From contig JAESUZ010005468.1 of the NCBI GenBank assembly GCA_017311185.1, forward strand, positions 1 through 64,000: a stretch of DNA of 64,000 nucleotides, read 5' to 3'. Position 1 is the stretch's first letter. Each line of letters begins with the position of its first letter. The position numbers were made by a program, and so were the translations under genes. The stretch is from Proteles cristata cristata. Its lineage: Eukaryota > Chordata > Mammalia > Carnivora > Hyaenidae. This document shows, in pieces, positions 29,569-43,010 of the stretch. The notes beneath the pieces were generated by a model. The model did not search any database. It was not told where the DNA came from and saw nothing but the letters and a program-made list of their open reading frames with translations.

Positions 29569-29763
29569 ATTTTTTTAATGTTTGTTTTTGAGAGAGAGGG
29601 AGAACAAGCAGGGGAGGGGCAGAGAGAGATGGGGGACACAGGATCCAAAGTAGGGTCTGTACTGACAGCAGAGAGCCTTGATGTGGGGCTCGAACTCAGG
29701 AACCTGAGATCATCACCTGAGCCGAAGTTAGGTGCTTAATTGACTGAACCATCAAGGCATCCC
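29569..29763 (-). mobile_element. Felid SINE, minus orientation
   Basis: Older copy: T-rich tail, GA-rich part, 'ctgagatcatcacctgagccgaag' and the head complement 'gaaccatcaaggcatccc'. Confidence 0.9.
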
Positions 29764-29863
29764 TGTGTTTGTTCACAATGTTTTCTATAACATTTTCTAT
29801 AACATTTCTATAAATGTTTGTTTTCTATAACATTTACTGCCAAGAAAAAGGAGGAGAAAGGTA

Positions 29864-30115
29864 TGAAATAGTGAGGTTTTTTTTTTTTAATATTTTTTAT
29901 TTATTTCTAGGAGAGAGAGAGAGAGAGAGACAGCGTGAGCAGGGGAGGGTCAGGAGAGAGAGGGAGTCACAGACTGAAACAGGCTCCAGGCTCTGAGCTG
30001 GCAGTCAGCACAGAGCCCGACGCGGGGCTCGAACCCACGAACCGCGAGATCATGACCTAAGCGAAAGTCGGACGCTTAACCAACTAAGCCACCCAGGCGC
30101 CCCTGAAATAGTGAG
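29864..30115 (-). mobile_element. Felid SINE, 'CTTAGG' subfamily, minus orientation
   Basis: Body 29876-30103 with all expected CpG sites (gcccgacgcggggctcgaacc) and 'gacctaagcgaaagtcggacgc'. The exact 12-base duplication tgaaatagtgag flanks it. One of the youngest insertions in the window. Confidence 0.96.
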
Positions 30116-31489
30116 TTTAAAAAGCGGTCTTTCCAAAGTTTGGGTTTTTGTAAAAGTAAAGTAATATTGATTACTTAGGCCGGGTGAAGGTCAAATGTGA
30201 GAATTCTCTTTCTAAAAAGAAAAATGCTTCCCTTCCTTTCCCACAGTTTTCTGGCCCAAGGAGAGAATACTTCTGCCAAAAAAGGAAAAAGAAATTGTGC
30301 TATGCATATAAGATTACAGAAACAATACAAAAGTAGAACTAAGATACCAACTACAATTATATACAAGAAAAATTACTACTTAAAATAGTATTTTTCTTCT
30401 ATTCTCTTCAAAAATTCACAGCTTGACTCAATATTTCTGACCATTGGCAAAGCAACGTGTAGAGCATACAGACAAATGTGTTACACAAATATGTTACAAC
30501 CAAGTGTGTAGGCAAAAAACAAGGATTTCAGGGCAAAATGAGATGAGTACCATCATAAAGGGCAAAGGGCTGTGGAAATGATGACACAGGATCATTCATT
30601 ACAACTGAGAAAAACTAGGTAAGGCTTTTTGGAAAGAGGCACTGGAGCAGTCATGAGTGGCAATCTGACAGACCACTGAGAAAGAGGAGAGTGTGTGCTT
30701 TCATCTGTGTTTATCAGAAGAACAAAAGCCATGTCTTGAAAATGCATGTTAGGTTCAGAGAATAAGACGGAGTAATATAGAAAGGTGAAGCACATAGGTG
30801 AGGGACAAAACAGGAAAACACAGCTGGGCCAGGTTGTGTAAGTCCTGGAAACTATGCTCAGGAGAATGAACTTTATCTTCACTATCAGTGAATTAGGAGT
30901 AAGAGTGATATAAACTTCCAATCAGTTTAGGAAGAAAACTGATGGACATTTTTATGTTGAATAGATTAGACTGAACTAGGCAGCAGAGGTGACAAATACA
31001 AAAAAGGATAGATATTAAAAACTAGAAGGATTACAAAAGAAAATAAATAAGGTGATTCTAAAGTTTCCGGTTTGCCTACTGGGCAGAGTAGTGGTTTGGA
31101 GAGGAAAAACAAACATTTTTTGTTTAGTTTTTCTATTTAGTTTGATGATGCGGTAAGTTGGACAGTGTAGCTTTGTCCATATTCACCAAGAGAGAAGATG
31201 CCACAGTTTAAACATATTTAGAATGTAGTATCTCAGAAATATCAACCTGAGAAGAAACTGGGGTGCTAATTTCTTCCTCTTTACTTTTTGATCTCTGAAG
31301 CTTATTCTCTTCTAGATGGTTATTTAATCATTAGCATTTCAAGTCCTCACTCTACAGCATATTTCTTTTCTAAGAAATCTCATTCATATCTACGACATCA
31401 GCTAGTATCTATAGTCTGAAAACTCCCCATTATTTATATCTAGAGTCCCAAGTTTTCCTGGGCTTCAGTCCCATATGTGCTGCCCATAT
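30116..31489. other. SLAIN2 intron 2, part
   Basis: Includes, at about 30620-30930, an old repeat with 'ctgggccaggttgtgtaagtcctggaaac' and 'agaatgaactttatcttcactatcagtg' that resembles an ancient L2-like or related interspersed element. The rest is unrecognised. Confidence 0.4.
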
Positions 31490-31936
31490 AATGTCTCCCC
31501 TATGGATATAGCAAATGCACCTGAGAGCCAATCTTTCCAAATTCAAACCCATCATTTTCCTGCTAAAACTCAACTCTTTTCCTGGGGTTCTGACCTCAAA
31601 ATGATTAATAACATTCATCCTGTCACACAAGCTGAACACCTAGATCATTACGGATACTTCTACCCCATTTCCTCAAATTTGGCTCATTCATTTTTCCCTC
31701 CACATCTTCCCAGCTCTATTACCCCCCTTTTCATCTCCACTACCATCAACACACACTGCCCAGCTATCAACTGCTCCCAACCCACTCAAAAGCACCCTAT
31801 GTTCATTCACTTCTGGTCTTCTCCAGTCTATTTTCCATTACAGCTCCCTGTAGTATGCAAACACAAACCTAAAATGCAAACCTAATCATGTCTTCCTGCT
31901 CATACACACCTCATCCTTGAACAAAACCCTCCAATC

Positions 31937-32003
31937 TTTTCATTGCTTTTATTTTACATTTTTTTTTTTTTAGTGAGAGAAAGCATGAGCAAGGGAGAGG
32001 GGC

Positions 32004-32035
<32 letters not shown>

Positions 32036-32161
32036 TTTTAAGCAAGCTTCCATGCTCAGCATGGCTTGATCCCACAATTCTAGGATCACGACTTGGGCCG
32101 AAACCAAGAGTCAGATGCTCAATCAACTGAGCTACCTGGATGCCCCTTTCCACTGCTTTTA
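31937..32161 (-). mobile_element. Felid SINE inside L2
   Basis: Body about 31951-32146. The flanks tttcattgctttta and tttccactgctttta are its duplication. GA-rich stretch interrupted by aa. Confidence 0.92.
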
Positions 32162-32165
32162 GAAT

Positions 32166-32226
32166 AAGGTCCAAAACCTTTTTAAAAATGTTTACATTTT
32201 TGAGAAAGAGAGAGAATGGGGAGGGG

Positions 32227-32269
<43 letters not shown>

Positions 32270-32423
32270 CCCAAGCAGTCTCTACCCTGTCAGCACCGAG
32301 CTGACACAAGCTCAACACAGGGCCTGACACCACGAACCATTATTAGATCATGGCCTGAGTTGAAACCAAGAGTCAGAGGCTTAACCAACTGAGTCATCCA
32401 GGTGCCCCAAGTCCAAAACCTTT
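32166..32423 (-). mobile_element. Felid SINE inside L2
   Basis: Body 32182-32408. Flanking aaggtccaaaaccttt and aagtccaaaaccttt. Carries a long (AG)n at about 32231-32268. Confidence 0.94.
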
Positions 32424-32769
32424 AGCACAACCTATAAGGGCTTGCAGAGACTGGCTCCTACATGTCTTTCTCACATCTCTCCCTTCCTTACTCTTCTCCA
32501 GCCACCAACGTGGCTTGCTCCAGGTCTCATGTGTGCCTTGGTCTCCCCACAAGCTTGCACAGGCCTCCCACAGAGCCTCTGTACATGCTGTGTTCTCTGC
32601 CTGGAACACCTTATTCCCACTTTCGCCTTCCCCCTTAAGCCACTCTAACTTTTCTAAATCTTTAGAACTCAGGTCAAACATTGTTTCCTGAAGTAAAATT
32701 CCTATTTCTCAAAGTCCAAAGCATGTTTACTCTTCTTTTATTATGTATCACCAGTTATAGAAATTATGT

Positions 32770-32791
32770 TTTTTTAATGTTTTATTTATTT

Positions 32792-32842
<51 letters not shown>

Positions 32843-33018
32843 AGAGACAGCATGGTCAGGGGAGGGCCAGAGAGAGAGGGAGACAGAATCTGAAGCAGAC
32901 TCCAGGCTCTGAGCTAGCCATCAGCACACAGCCCAACACGGGGCTCGAACCCACGAACTGTGAAATCGTGACCTGAGCTAAAGTCGGACACTTAACCAAC
33001 TGAGCCACCCAGGCATCC
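32770..33018 (-). mobile_element. Felid SINE inside L2, with expanded (AG)n
   Basis: Typical body with 'ggggctcgaacccacgaactgtgaaatcgtgacctgagc' and the head complement 'gagccacccaggcatcc'. The normal short GA stretch has grown to about 47 bases (32793-32839). Confidence 0.94.
32793..32839. repeat. (AG)n microsatellite within a SINE
   Basis: Nearly pure AG dinucleotide arising from the CT-rich part of the SINE. Confidence 0.95.
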
Positions 33019-33194
33019 CAAAAATTATTTGTATAGTACATTTCCACTAGTAGATGATAAACTCCATGAGCACAGGTAACTGTTAGTTTTTCTTCACATG
33101 TATCCTCTCCCCTCTTTCCAAAGCCTGAAATATACCAGGCTCTCAGTAAATATTAACTGAATATACGTATGAATGAATGAGATTAAGTTGAAAA

Positions 33195-33690
33195 GAGGTC
33201 ACTGGATACCATATGAATGGATGAAATAATGAAAACAGAGAGAAGCCAGGCAAAAGAGACCTGGGTCACCCTAAACTTAAAAGGTGGACAGATGGGGGAG
33301 AAGGGAAATAGGGCATTTAATGGATACGGAATTGTAGTATGGGATGATGAAAAAGTTCTGGAGATGGACAGTGGTGATGGCCGTACAACAATGTGACTAT
33401 ACTTAATGCCCGTGAACTGTAGATTTTAAAAATGGTTAAAAAATAAAAATAAAAAATGGTTGGGGCACCTGGGTGGGTCAGTTAATTAAGTGCCTGACTC
33501 TTAATTTTGGCTCAGGTCATGATCTCACAGTTCATGGGATCAAGAGGATTCTCTCCCTCTCTCTCTGCCCCTCCCCCACCCCTGCAACACATTCTCTCTC
33601 TCAAATATATACACTTTAAAAAACAATTTTTAAAAATGGTTGAAGTGGTAAATTTTATGTTATGTAAATTTTCCAATAAAAAAAAATGGA
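33195..33690 (+). mobile_element. L1 3'-end fragment, interrupted by a SINE
   Basis: 'aaagttctggagatggacagtggtgatggccgtacaacaatgtgactatacttaatgcccgtgaactgta' and, after the SINE, 'aatggttgaagtggtaaattttatgttatgtaaattttccaataaaa' form the classic L1 3' end. Confidence 0.85.
33451..33642 (+). mobile_element. Felid SINE inserted in L1 3' end
   Basis: Body 33463-33631, with most of the tRNA-unrelated middle missing (jumps from 'catgggatcaagag' to 'gattctctccc'). Duplication aaaaatggttg on both sides. Confidence 0.9.
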
Positions 33691-33992
33691 CAAAGAAGGA
33701 AGAACCTTCAAAGAAGACTTCAAATAAAACAGTAGGGAGGGTGAGACAGGGTCAAAAATACAACGGACTCTCATAAGCAATAAGAGAAGAACATCCTAGG
33801 GACAAGTGGTAGAGCACTGCAGTGAAGCCTGGGTATGACAGAGCAGAAACCATTCTCTTAGAATACAATAGCTGTATTCCAAGGAAGCTCTGCCTTGTCA
33901 AAGAAATATATCTGTATCTCCTCACCAACCTGTAAAAAGGGGGGATTTAGGACTAAGGCTTAAACTTGCAATAGCCAAGTTGTTTTTCCTTT

Positions 33993-34197
33993 ACTTTTTT
34001 ATTTTTTAAAGTTTATCCACTAAGGGGTAGGGAGGAAAAGAGGAGAGAGGCAGAGAGAGAAGGAGAGGACCCCAAGTAGGCTCCACACTGGCAGCACAGA
34101 GCTCACAGTGGGGCTCAAACTCACAAACCCATGAGATCATGACCTGAGCAAAAAATCAAGCATCAGAGGCTTAACCAACTGAGCTACCCAGGTGCCC
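33993..34197 (-). mobile_element. Felid SINE, minus orientation
   Basis: Diverged copy with 'catgagatcatgacctgagc' and 'gagctacccaggtgcccc'. The flanks share tttttccttt-like sequence. Confidence 0.9.
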
Positions 34198-34397
34198 CTT
34201 TTCCTTTGAATATATATTACATTTCTAACTGTAGCTACTGCTCTGTGCATATAGCTATAAAATCTAAACACTGTTAAACAATCCAGTACTTGATAACACC
34301 TAGTTTTAGTTCAAGAGTAACAGTTTCTTTTACATATTGCTATTACCTTTATACCTTGTTATAAAGCAAAAGCCACTTCACTCAAATTGCTATTTTT

Positions 34398-34580
34398 GAG
34401 GTGTCCGACTTTGGCTCAGGTCATAATCTCGTGGTTCCTGGGTTCAAGACCCATGTCAGGCTCTGTGCAGACAGTTCAGAGCCTGGAGCCTGCTTCAGAT
34501 TCTGTGTTTCCCTCTCTGCCTGCCCCTTGCCTGCTGGCACTCTCTCTCTCTCACAAATAAACAAACATTAAAAAAAACTC
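34398..34580 (+). mobile_element. Felid SINE lacking its 5' head
   Basis: Begins at 'ggtgtccgactttggctcaggtc', so the first ~30 bases including the A-box are missing. The rest of the body and the tail are present. Confidence 0.88.
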
Positions 34581-34921
34581 TTATGAATAACTTAAATCAA
34601 GCTCCAGGATTCAATTTTAAAAACAAGAGTCAGAAAAAAAAATTTTTAATTGCATAAGGCTACTGCTTTTCCAAACAGGATCCTACAAACACAAGGAAAA
34701 AGTAGCAATTTGGTGTCAAAACAGACTCAGAAGCTCTATAATCACGTCTTATATGCTATTTTCATATAATAACCACTACTTCTTATAGCCAACCAAACTG
34801 CTTTATTGTATGCCAATTTATCTGTTTAGCCTCCCTTTTGTCTCCCCTGAACATTTTCAGCTTATACTCTAACAGGAGAGCACATATTTTAATAGTAAAG
34901 CCAAAATAAGTCATCTTATTT

Positions 34922-35137
34922 ATTTAAAAAAATTTTTTTTAATGTTTACTTTTTTAGAGAGAGACAGAGCATGAGCAGGGGAAGGGCAGACAGAGAGAAA
35001 GATACAAATTCTGAATCAGGCTCCAGGCTCTGAGCTGTTGACACAGAGCCTGGTGCGGGGCTTGAACTCATGACCCGAGCTGTGAGATGATGACCCCAGC
35101 TGAAGTCGGATGCTCAACTTTGCTGCCCACATGCCCC
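34922..35137 (-). mobile_element. Felid SINE, minus orientation
   Basis: Typical tail and GA part. The head is damaged ('ctcaactttgctgcccacatgcccc' replaces the usual 'gagccacccagg'). Confidence 0.88.
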
Positions 35138-35489
35138 TGAAATATGTGATTTAAATACATAGCTGTTAGGTAAACACAAAACAAAACAAAAACAAATCCA
35201 AAAAAACCTATTTAGGAGTAGTAATCACACATCATTTCTTCACTACATTAAGTATTCCAAAAAACAGTAACATTCTTAAGAGACTGAAAGAAATTCCAAG
35301 AACAAATCAATAGTATTTTTCTTATATTTCTATTCATGTTGCCATGCTATATTAAATGTCATAAATAGTGACAGACATATTTTGTCAGCTTTGTGAGTGC
35401 TATTAAACAAAAGAGGATAAAAACAATTTGAACCTAAAATGCCAGTTAAAAACAAAAAACAGTAACAAAACAGGGAAGTAAATATATTT

Positions 35490-35695
35490 TTAAGTCCCTA
35501 TTATGAGCCAAAAAAACATGCTAGGCTCTTTCATTAACATGATCATCTAATCCTTAAATTAACCTTACAGATTTCTCATTCTTATGAGAAAAATAGAGCT
35601 CACAGAAGTTAAATAATGCACAGAGTCACACAGTAACTAAGAGCTAGAGTGAGAATGGGGGCTCTTTGCATCTCAGCCTGCGTACCTCCACCACA
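35490..35695 (-). mobile_element. MIR SINE relic, minus orientation
   Basis: 'ttatgagccaaaaaaacatgctaggctctttcattaacatgatcatctaatcctt' then 'gagctcacagaagttaaataatgcacagagtcacacagtaactaagagctagagtg' follows MIR read in complement. Confidence 0.75.
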
Positions 35696-37490
<1,795 letters not shown>

Positions 37491-37494
37491 CACC

Positions 37495-37890
37495 CACATG
37501 ATTCATGTGTACTTATTGTGTTCCTCTATTGTTAGCTATAAAACTAATTTTAAAAAGTGCAAGGATCATGAATGAGCCTCAAAAACATGCTCAAAGAAAC
37601 CAAACAAAGAAAACACACATATTGTATGATTCCATTTATATGAAACATCTAGAAAAGGACATAGCAGAAAGTAGATTAGTCATTGCCTAGGACGGGAAGA
37701 GGTAGGAATGTGGAAGAGATTTCTTTTAGAGTGATATAAACGTTTTAAAATTACATGGTGATGATGGCTGTGGTAACAATAACTGTAAATATACTAAATT
37801 CTTGAATTATATAGTGAATTTTATTATATATATTATACAGGTATGGGTATATTTTATGTTATATAAATTATATCCTGATAAAGCCCTTAT
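37495..37890 (+). mobile_element. L1 3'-end fragment (L1M type)
   Basis: 'cctcaaaaacatgctcaaagaaacc', 'tatgattccatttatatgaaacatctagaaaaggac', 'cattgcctaggacgggaagag', ending 'tatgttatataaattatatcctgataaag'. Confidence 0.8.
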
Positions 37891-37989
37891 TAAAAAATTA
37901 TAAGGTGCTTTTAGAATCTTTAAAAATACAGAATGTAATATAAACGAAATGAATAAAACAAAAATTCAAAACCAATTACACTAACCCAC

Positions 37990-38240
37990 CATCATCTCTC
38001 CTATACCCCATGAGTGGTAGCTTTCTTGTTTTTGTCAACGGCACCATAATTCTTTCAGTTACAAAAGCTAAAAGCTTAAATTTTGGACTCCACCATCTGT
38101 TTTATTTTCTACCTTCACCAAAAATCTATCACCAAGTCTTGCTGATCCTACATGTACAAACTTACCTTTCCCTCCACTATTCCTATATTTACTTCCCTAA
38201 CTGGCAACAGAGAATGTGCCTTCCTTTCATTAACAGATAA
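37990..38240 (+). mobile_element. Possible L2 fragment
   Basis: 'ttggactccaccatctgttttattttctaccttcaccaaaaatctatcaccaagtcttgctgatcctac' resembles the L2 ORF2-end/3' region. Diverged. Confidence 0.4.
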
Positions 38241-39139
38241 AAGTTAATGTAGTAACCTGTACATCCCTAGAGTGATGAAAACAGAGAGACTGATTCAATA
38301 ACCTGAGTATGCCAACTGTCTCCTATCACTCTATCCTCTTATTTCAGTGCCTCATTACTATCCCCAAGTCTAAAAATGGAGGACTACGGACCAAATGGTA
38401 TTGGCACAAAATTATTCTTTGGTAAAGGAACCTTTGGTTGAGGTTTCAAAGTATTTATAAACCTGACAGAGGACACATGAACTGGGTTGTAGCATCTAAC
38501 TGGATCCTCTTTTAGTAAGACCAAGATGTTTCAGACCCTGAATTTAAAGAAAATCCCAAATAAAAATACCTGAATACCTATCATCTCTGTTTGTTTCTTA
38601 CAAACACATAGACTCCTTCAAAATGACTATTTTGCAAGCTAAAAACATTTTTCTCACTCTGGTGCTTTTAAAATTTTAAAATAGTAGTATTTAATAATTT
38701 AATAATAATGTTGAATCAAAAGGCACTTTATTTCTGATGGACACAGCCAGTACATAGATGGCTAATACAACTTACAATAGGTTGGAACTTGTCAAGTTTC
38801 CACCTGCCAAGAAAATTGGAAACATAACTTCATTACCTTAATTCGACTAAAATCAGGTCATAGAGGCCCAGTGGGGAGCTGAGCCTCCACCCTTACGCAG
38901 CATCAACAAGGCAGGAAGCAATGTGGAGTATCTAATCTCCCTTTACCAGTTCTCTACATGTTAGTAGGGCCCAGTATAGAGTTGATTTTACACCCCATCC
39001 ATCTGGAAGAAGACAGTATGAGCCAGGGTTCCACTCTTGCTGACATAACATCAGCATGGCCTGGAAGAGCTGAACATCTATCCTATACTACATCCTATAC
39101 TACACCTAAACAAAGCTGCTTACTAAAAAAGAAGAAATA
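38241..39139. other. SLAIN2 intron 1, no clear feature
   Basis: The stretch 38860-39120 ('catagaggcccagtggggagctgagcctccac...') resembles the 5' section of an old L1-type element ahead of the ORF2 block that follows, but is not diagnostic. Confidence 0.4.
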
Positions 39140-39349
39140 TGATTAGGAGTTTCACAATATAACACACAGAATATCCAGGATATAACTGGAAATTACTCAT
39201 CATACCAAGAAAACAGTTAAAGTTGGGACAAAGAACAGAAACAATGGAGTCAAACTGAAAACAAAAGGCAAAATGGCAGACATAAATCCAACCACACCTA
39301 ATTATAATAAATTGAATACACTAAAGCAATCTATTCAAAAGGAGGGGAA

Positions 39350-39524
39350 AAAAAAGACCTGGGAGTTTGGATGGCCAGTCATTAAGCGTCCAACTTCAAG
39401 CTCAGGTCATGATCTCATGGCTCGTGAGTTTTAAACCCATATCAGGGTCTGCACTTTCTCTCTTCCTCTCCCCCACCCCCAAATAAATAAATTTTGAAAA
39501 AATAAACAAACAAAAAAAAGACCT
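39350..39524 (+). mobile_element. Short, diverged felid SINE in L1
   Basis: Body 39361-39511, head reduced to 'gggagtttggatggccagtc'. The middle is deleted. Duplication aaaaaagacct on both sides. Confidence 0.85.
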
Positions 39525-40724
39525 AACTGTATGTTATCTGTAGAAGAAACACCTTAGATTCAAAGCAGGTTGAAACTAAAAGATAGGAAGATATACCTGG
39601 ATAATAGTAACCATAGAGAACTGGAGTTTAAGATAAGAAATATCACTGGAGACAAAGAGAGATCAATACATCAGGAAGATATAACAATCAAAAAGATACC
39701 TAACAACAGTAGAATAAGAGGAAAAAGAAACAACTGAAAAATTTTATTTGGAGTTTTCACCAGCACCCTCTTAATAACCGAAAAAAGAGCTACATGGAAA
39801 AATCAGTAAGAGTTTAGAAGTCTTGAACATTATCAGTTTTACTTAACTGACAATTTTGGGACACTCCATCCATCAATGAAAGAATACATTGTTCTTTTTA
39901 AGTGCACATTCTTCAGGTCAGATCAATTTGACCATGATAAGGTCTTTCTGAATTTAAAATAACTGAAATTCTTCAAAGTTTGTTCTCTGACTACAATGGA
40001 ATTACATTAGAAATCAACAGAAAGAAATTTAGTAAATTCTAAATATTTGGAAATTAAACAACACACTTAAAAATAACCACAGGTCAAATAATATATCACA
40101 AGAGAAATTAGAAAATAGATTTAACTGAAAAAATTCAAAAATATAACATACCAATAATTATGTGATAAAGGCAGTGAAGTACTTAGAGGAAATTCATAAT
40201 ATTTAGCTCATATTAGGAAAGAAAAGAGGCCTCAGATCAACAATCTAAGCATAAAAAAATAAGAACAAATTAAAACCAAGGTAGTCAGAAGGGAGGAAAA
40301 TATAAATATCAGTAGTAATCAGTGAAATAGAAAAATAGAGGGGAAAAATAGGAACCATATTTAGGTCCTTAAAAAGATTCTAAAAATGGTGTATCTTTAG
40401 ATTTACTCCCCCCAAAAAAGTGAGAAAACACTAATTACCAAAATTAGAAATAAAGACTGAACACTGCTACAAACAGGATTATAAAGTAATATTATAAACA
40501 GTTTGATGCTAAGAGGTTACTTAGATAGTATATACAAATTCCTAGAAAAATACAAGTTACCAAATTGGACTCACAGAAACAGAATCTGAAGAGATTCACA
40601 AAAAGAAATTGAATTAGTAATTAGAAATCTTCCTGCAAAGAAAAACCCATGCCCAGATGCCTCTACTTATTAATGTTATGAACACTAAGGAAAAAATAAT
40701 ACCAAATCCTACACAAACTCTTTC

Positions 40725-40965
40725 AGAAAAGTAGATTTAGCAGCACCTGAGTGGCTCAGTCGGTTAGGCACCTGACTTCAGCTCAGGTCACGATCTCACG
40801 GTTCGTGGGTTCGAGCCCCAGTCAGGTCTGTGCTGACAGCTGGGAGCCTAGAGCCTGCTTTGGATTCTGTGTCTCCCTCTCTCTGCCCCTCCCCTGCTTG
40901 CATGCTCTCTCTCTCAAAAGTAAATAAACATTAAAAATTTTTTTTTAAAAAAGGAAAATAGATCT
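40725..40965 (+). mobile_element. Felid SINE in L1
   Basis: Body about 40741-40950. Flanks agaaaagtagatttag and aggaaaatagatctaa are an aged duplication. The B-box ggttcgtgggttcgagcccc is intact. Confidence 0.92.
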
Positions 40966-41156
40966 AATGGTGAAGAATGAATTCTTCTGCTAGGACTGGG
41001 AATAAAGTTAATGATGCAAGCTCTCATTATTTCTATACAATGCTACACTGGACTGTCTAGTCAGTATCATAAGGCAAGAAAAAGAAATTAAAGACATCAC
41101 CTTGAAAAGAAAGAAGCAAAACAGTCTTTATTCACAGACAACATGATCCGGTATAT

Positions 41157-41416
41157 AGAAATGCCTTTCAGGGGCACCTGTGTGGCTCAGTCGGTTAAGC
41201 ATCTGACTTTGGCTCAGGTCATGATCTCATGGTTCGTGGGTTCGAGCCCCGCATTGGGCTCTGTGCTGACAGCTCAGAGCCTGCAGCCTGCTTCACATTC
41301 TGTGTCTCCCTCTCTCTCTGACCCTCCCCAGCTCACACTGTCTCTCTCTCTCTCTCTCTCAGAAATAAATAAAACATTAAAAAAGAAAAAAAAAAGAAAA
41401 AAGAAATGCCTTTCAG
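41157..41416 (+). mobile_element. Felid SINE in L1, exact target duplication
   Basis: Body 41172-41401 with an exact 15-base duplication agaaatgcctttcag. Full-length, with intact B-box. Confidence 0.95.
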
Positions 41417-41839
41417 GAATCTACCAAAACCAAAAACACCCAACTAGAATAAATGTTTAGTAAAGTTGTGGGATACAGGATTGATAGGCCAAAAAATCAA
41501 TTGTATATCTATGTATTATCAATGAACAATTCAAATATGAAATAACAAATTAAGTAGAAGAACTGTACACTAAAAACAATAAAACACTGCTGAGATAAAG
41601 AAGACTTAAATGGAAAGATGTACTATGTTCATAGACCTGAAGACTCAATATTGTCAAGATGTTGGATTTCCAAACTGATCTACACAACAAAATCTCTAAA
41701 CAAACAAACAAAAAACTCAGCAGGCATTTTTATAGATATTTACAAGCTAATTATATAAGTTATATGAAAATGTGAAGAGCAAAGAATGGCCAAACAATTT
41801 TGAAAAAGAAAAACTCTTAAAAAAACAAACCCTGAAAAC

Positions 41840-42296
41840 CTCTGGTCTTGCTTTCTTCTGATCCCTTCTATAGAATAAAGCTTACTTGTTCTCTAAAATA
41901 TGAATCTGAGTGTATTAACACATTCTGTGCCAGTTTTTTTTCCCTCATGACAAAGTCTTATCCAAAAAAAGTGACCCCTACAGCCCTTTCAGGCATCAGC
42001 ATTGATCTGTTTCAATACTTTTTTTTAAAAGCTACATTTCTCACCCTCATCCACCACCCAAATTTTAATAGCAACCATAGGGTACTCATTTCTATTCCTG
42101 GAGAGCCCAACACTTTTGCTTCCAGGTCACACATGCATGTTGCTCCCTTTGCTTAAAACAAGCTCAACCCTACTTTTTGCTTATTTTATCCTCCTTTGCC
42201 CAACCTTAGTCAGACCATTCCTACTTTTGACTGTGTCTCAGCTTAAATGTCACTTAATCAGGGAAACCTTCCTAACTACCTCTCATAAGACTAGTA
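41840..42296 (+). mobile_element. Possible L2 fragment
   Basis: 'cttgctccctttgcttaaaacaagctc...'-like and 'ctcagcttaaatgtcacttaatcagggaaaccttcctaactacc' match the L2 3' region phrase for the end of its coding part. Confidence 0.6.
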
Positions 42297-42473
42297 CTAT
42301 AGGGGTGTCTGGGTGGCTCAGTCAGTTAAGTGACTGACTCTTGATTTTCGCTCAGGTTGCAATCTCATGATTTATAAGTTCGAGCTCCTCAATGTCAGTG
42401 CAGAGCCTGCTTGGGATTCTCTCTCTCCCTCAAAATAAGTAAAAGAAATTAAAAAAAAAAAAAAGACTAGTAA
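42287..42473 (+). mobile_element. Felid SINE with shortened middle
   Basis: Body about 42297-42461, duplication aagactagta on both sides. The 'ctgtgctgacagctcagagcctgg' part is shortened to 'gtcagtgcagagcctgc'. Confidence 0.9.
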
Positions 42474-42629
42474 ATAGTAAACCAAGGTGTTTTAACAAAG
42501 CATCTTTGCAGCCACCTAAATATGCCCTATTAAAAGGAAATTCCACTTCTAACATCCATCCTTACTTTATACTTTGTTCATTTTTGTCCTTTGAGGTTTT
42601 TAAGTTGGTATTTATAAGTTGGAAAAAGA

Positions 42630-43010
42630 CATATAAAAAATGTATTTGAGACAAAAATGCTAAAACACTGGGTGAACCTCAAAAACATTATACTAAGTAG
42701 TAGCCAGCCACAAAGACCATGTCCTATATGAGGTCATCTACATGGAATGTCTGGATAGGCCAACTTGGAGACAAAAAGTAGATTGATGGTTGCCTAGGGA
42801 CAGGAGAGGGGGTAGAGAAAAGAGAAATGGGAAGTGACTGCTAATGGGTACGTGGTTTCTTTGGGGGATGTTAAAAATATTCTGAACAAGACTATGATGA
42901 TGGTTATACTATTTTGTAAATATACTAGAAATCACTGAATAGTTACTAAAAACCACAGTACACTTTAAACAGGTGAATTTTATACTACGTAAATTATAGT
43001 TTATAAATTA
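42630..43010 (+). mobile_element. L1 3'-end fragment
   Basis: 'gtgaacctcaaaaacattatactaagtagtagccag', 'gggaagtgactgctaatgggtacgtggtttctttggggg' and 'ctttaaacaggtgaattttatactacgtaaattatag' are typical of the L1M 3'UTR. Confidence 0.85.

Larger units (their letters stand above)
31490..33180 (+). mobile_element. L2 LINE 3' portion cut by three SINEs
   Basis: Continuous L2 text once the SINEs are removed: 'tttcctgctaaaactcaac', 'acctaatcatgtcttcctgctc', 'ccaaaacctttagcacaacctataagggc', 'tctgtacatgctgtgttctctgcctggaacacc', 'taagccactctaac...cttcct', 'gatgataaactccatgagcacagg' and 'ccaggctctcagtaaatattaactgaat'. The SINEs at 31951, 32182 and 32770 all sit in the opposite orientation to it. Confidence 0.85.
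39140..41830 (+). mobile_element. L1 ORF2 fragment, interrupted by three SINEs
   Basis: ORF2 text in order. First comes the endonuclease region ('atcaatacatcaggaagatataacaatc', 'tttgggacactccatcc', 'aagtgcacattcttcaggtcagatc', 'gttctctgactacaatggaattacattagaaatc', 'ggaaattaaacaacac'). Then the RT region ('cctagaaaaatacaag', 'gagattcacaaaaagaaattgaattagtaatt', 'cctgcaaagaaaaacccatgcccagatg'), followed by 'tattcacagacaacatgat' and 'tcatagacctgaagactcaatattgtcaagatg'. Many stops and deletions make it a dead copy. SINEs sit at 39361, 40741 and 41172. Confidence 0.88.

Noticed and set aside
31475..31885. 136-codon plus-strand open frame
   Set aside because: Lies in ancient L2 sequence and has no splice context or recognised protein match.
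31911..32333. 140-codon minus-strand open frame
   Set aside because: It runs through two SINEs and their GA/CT repeats; low-complexity Ser/Leu product, no independent gene.
41143..41460. 105-codon plus-strand open frame
   Set aside because: Entirely explained by a SINE and surrounding L1.
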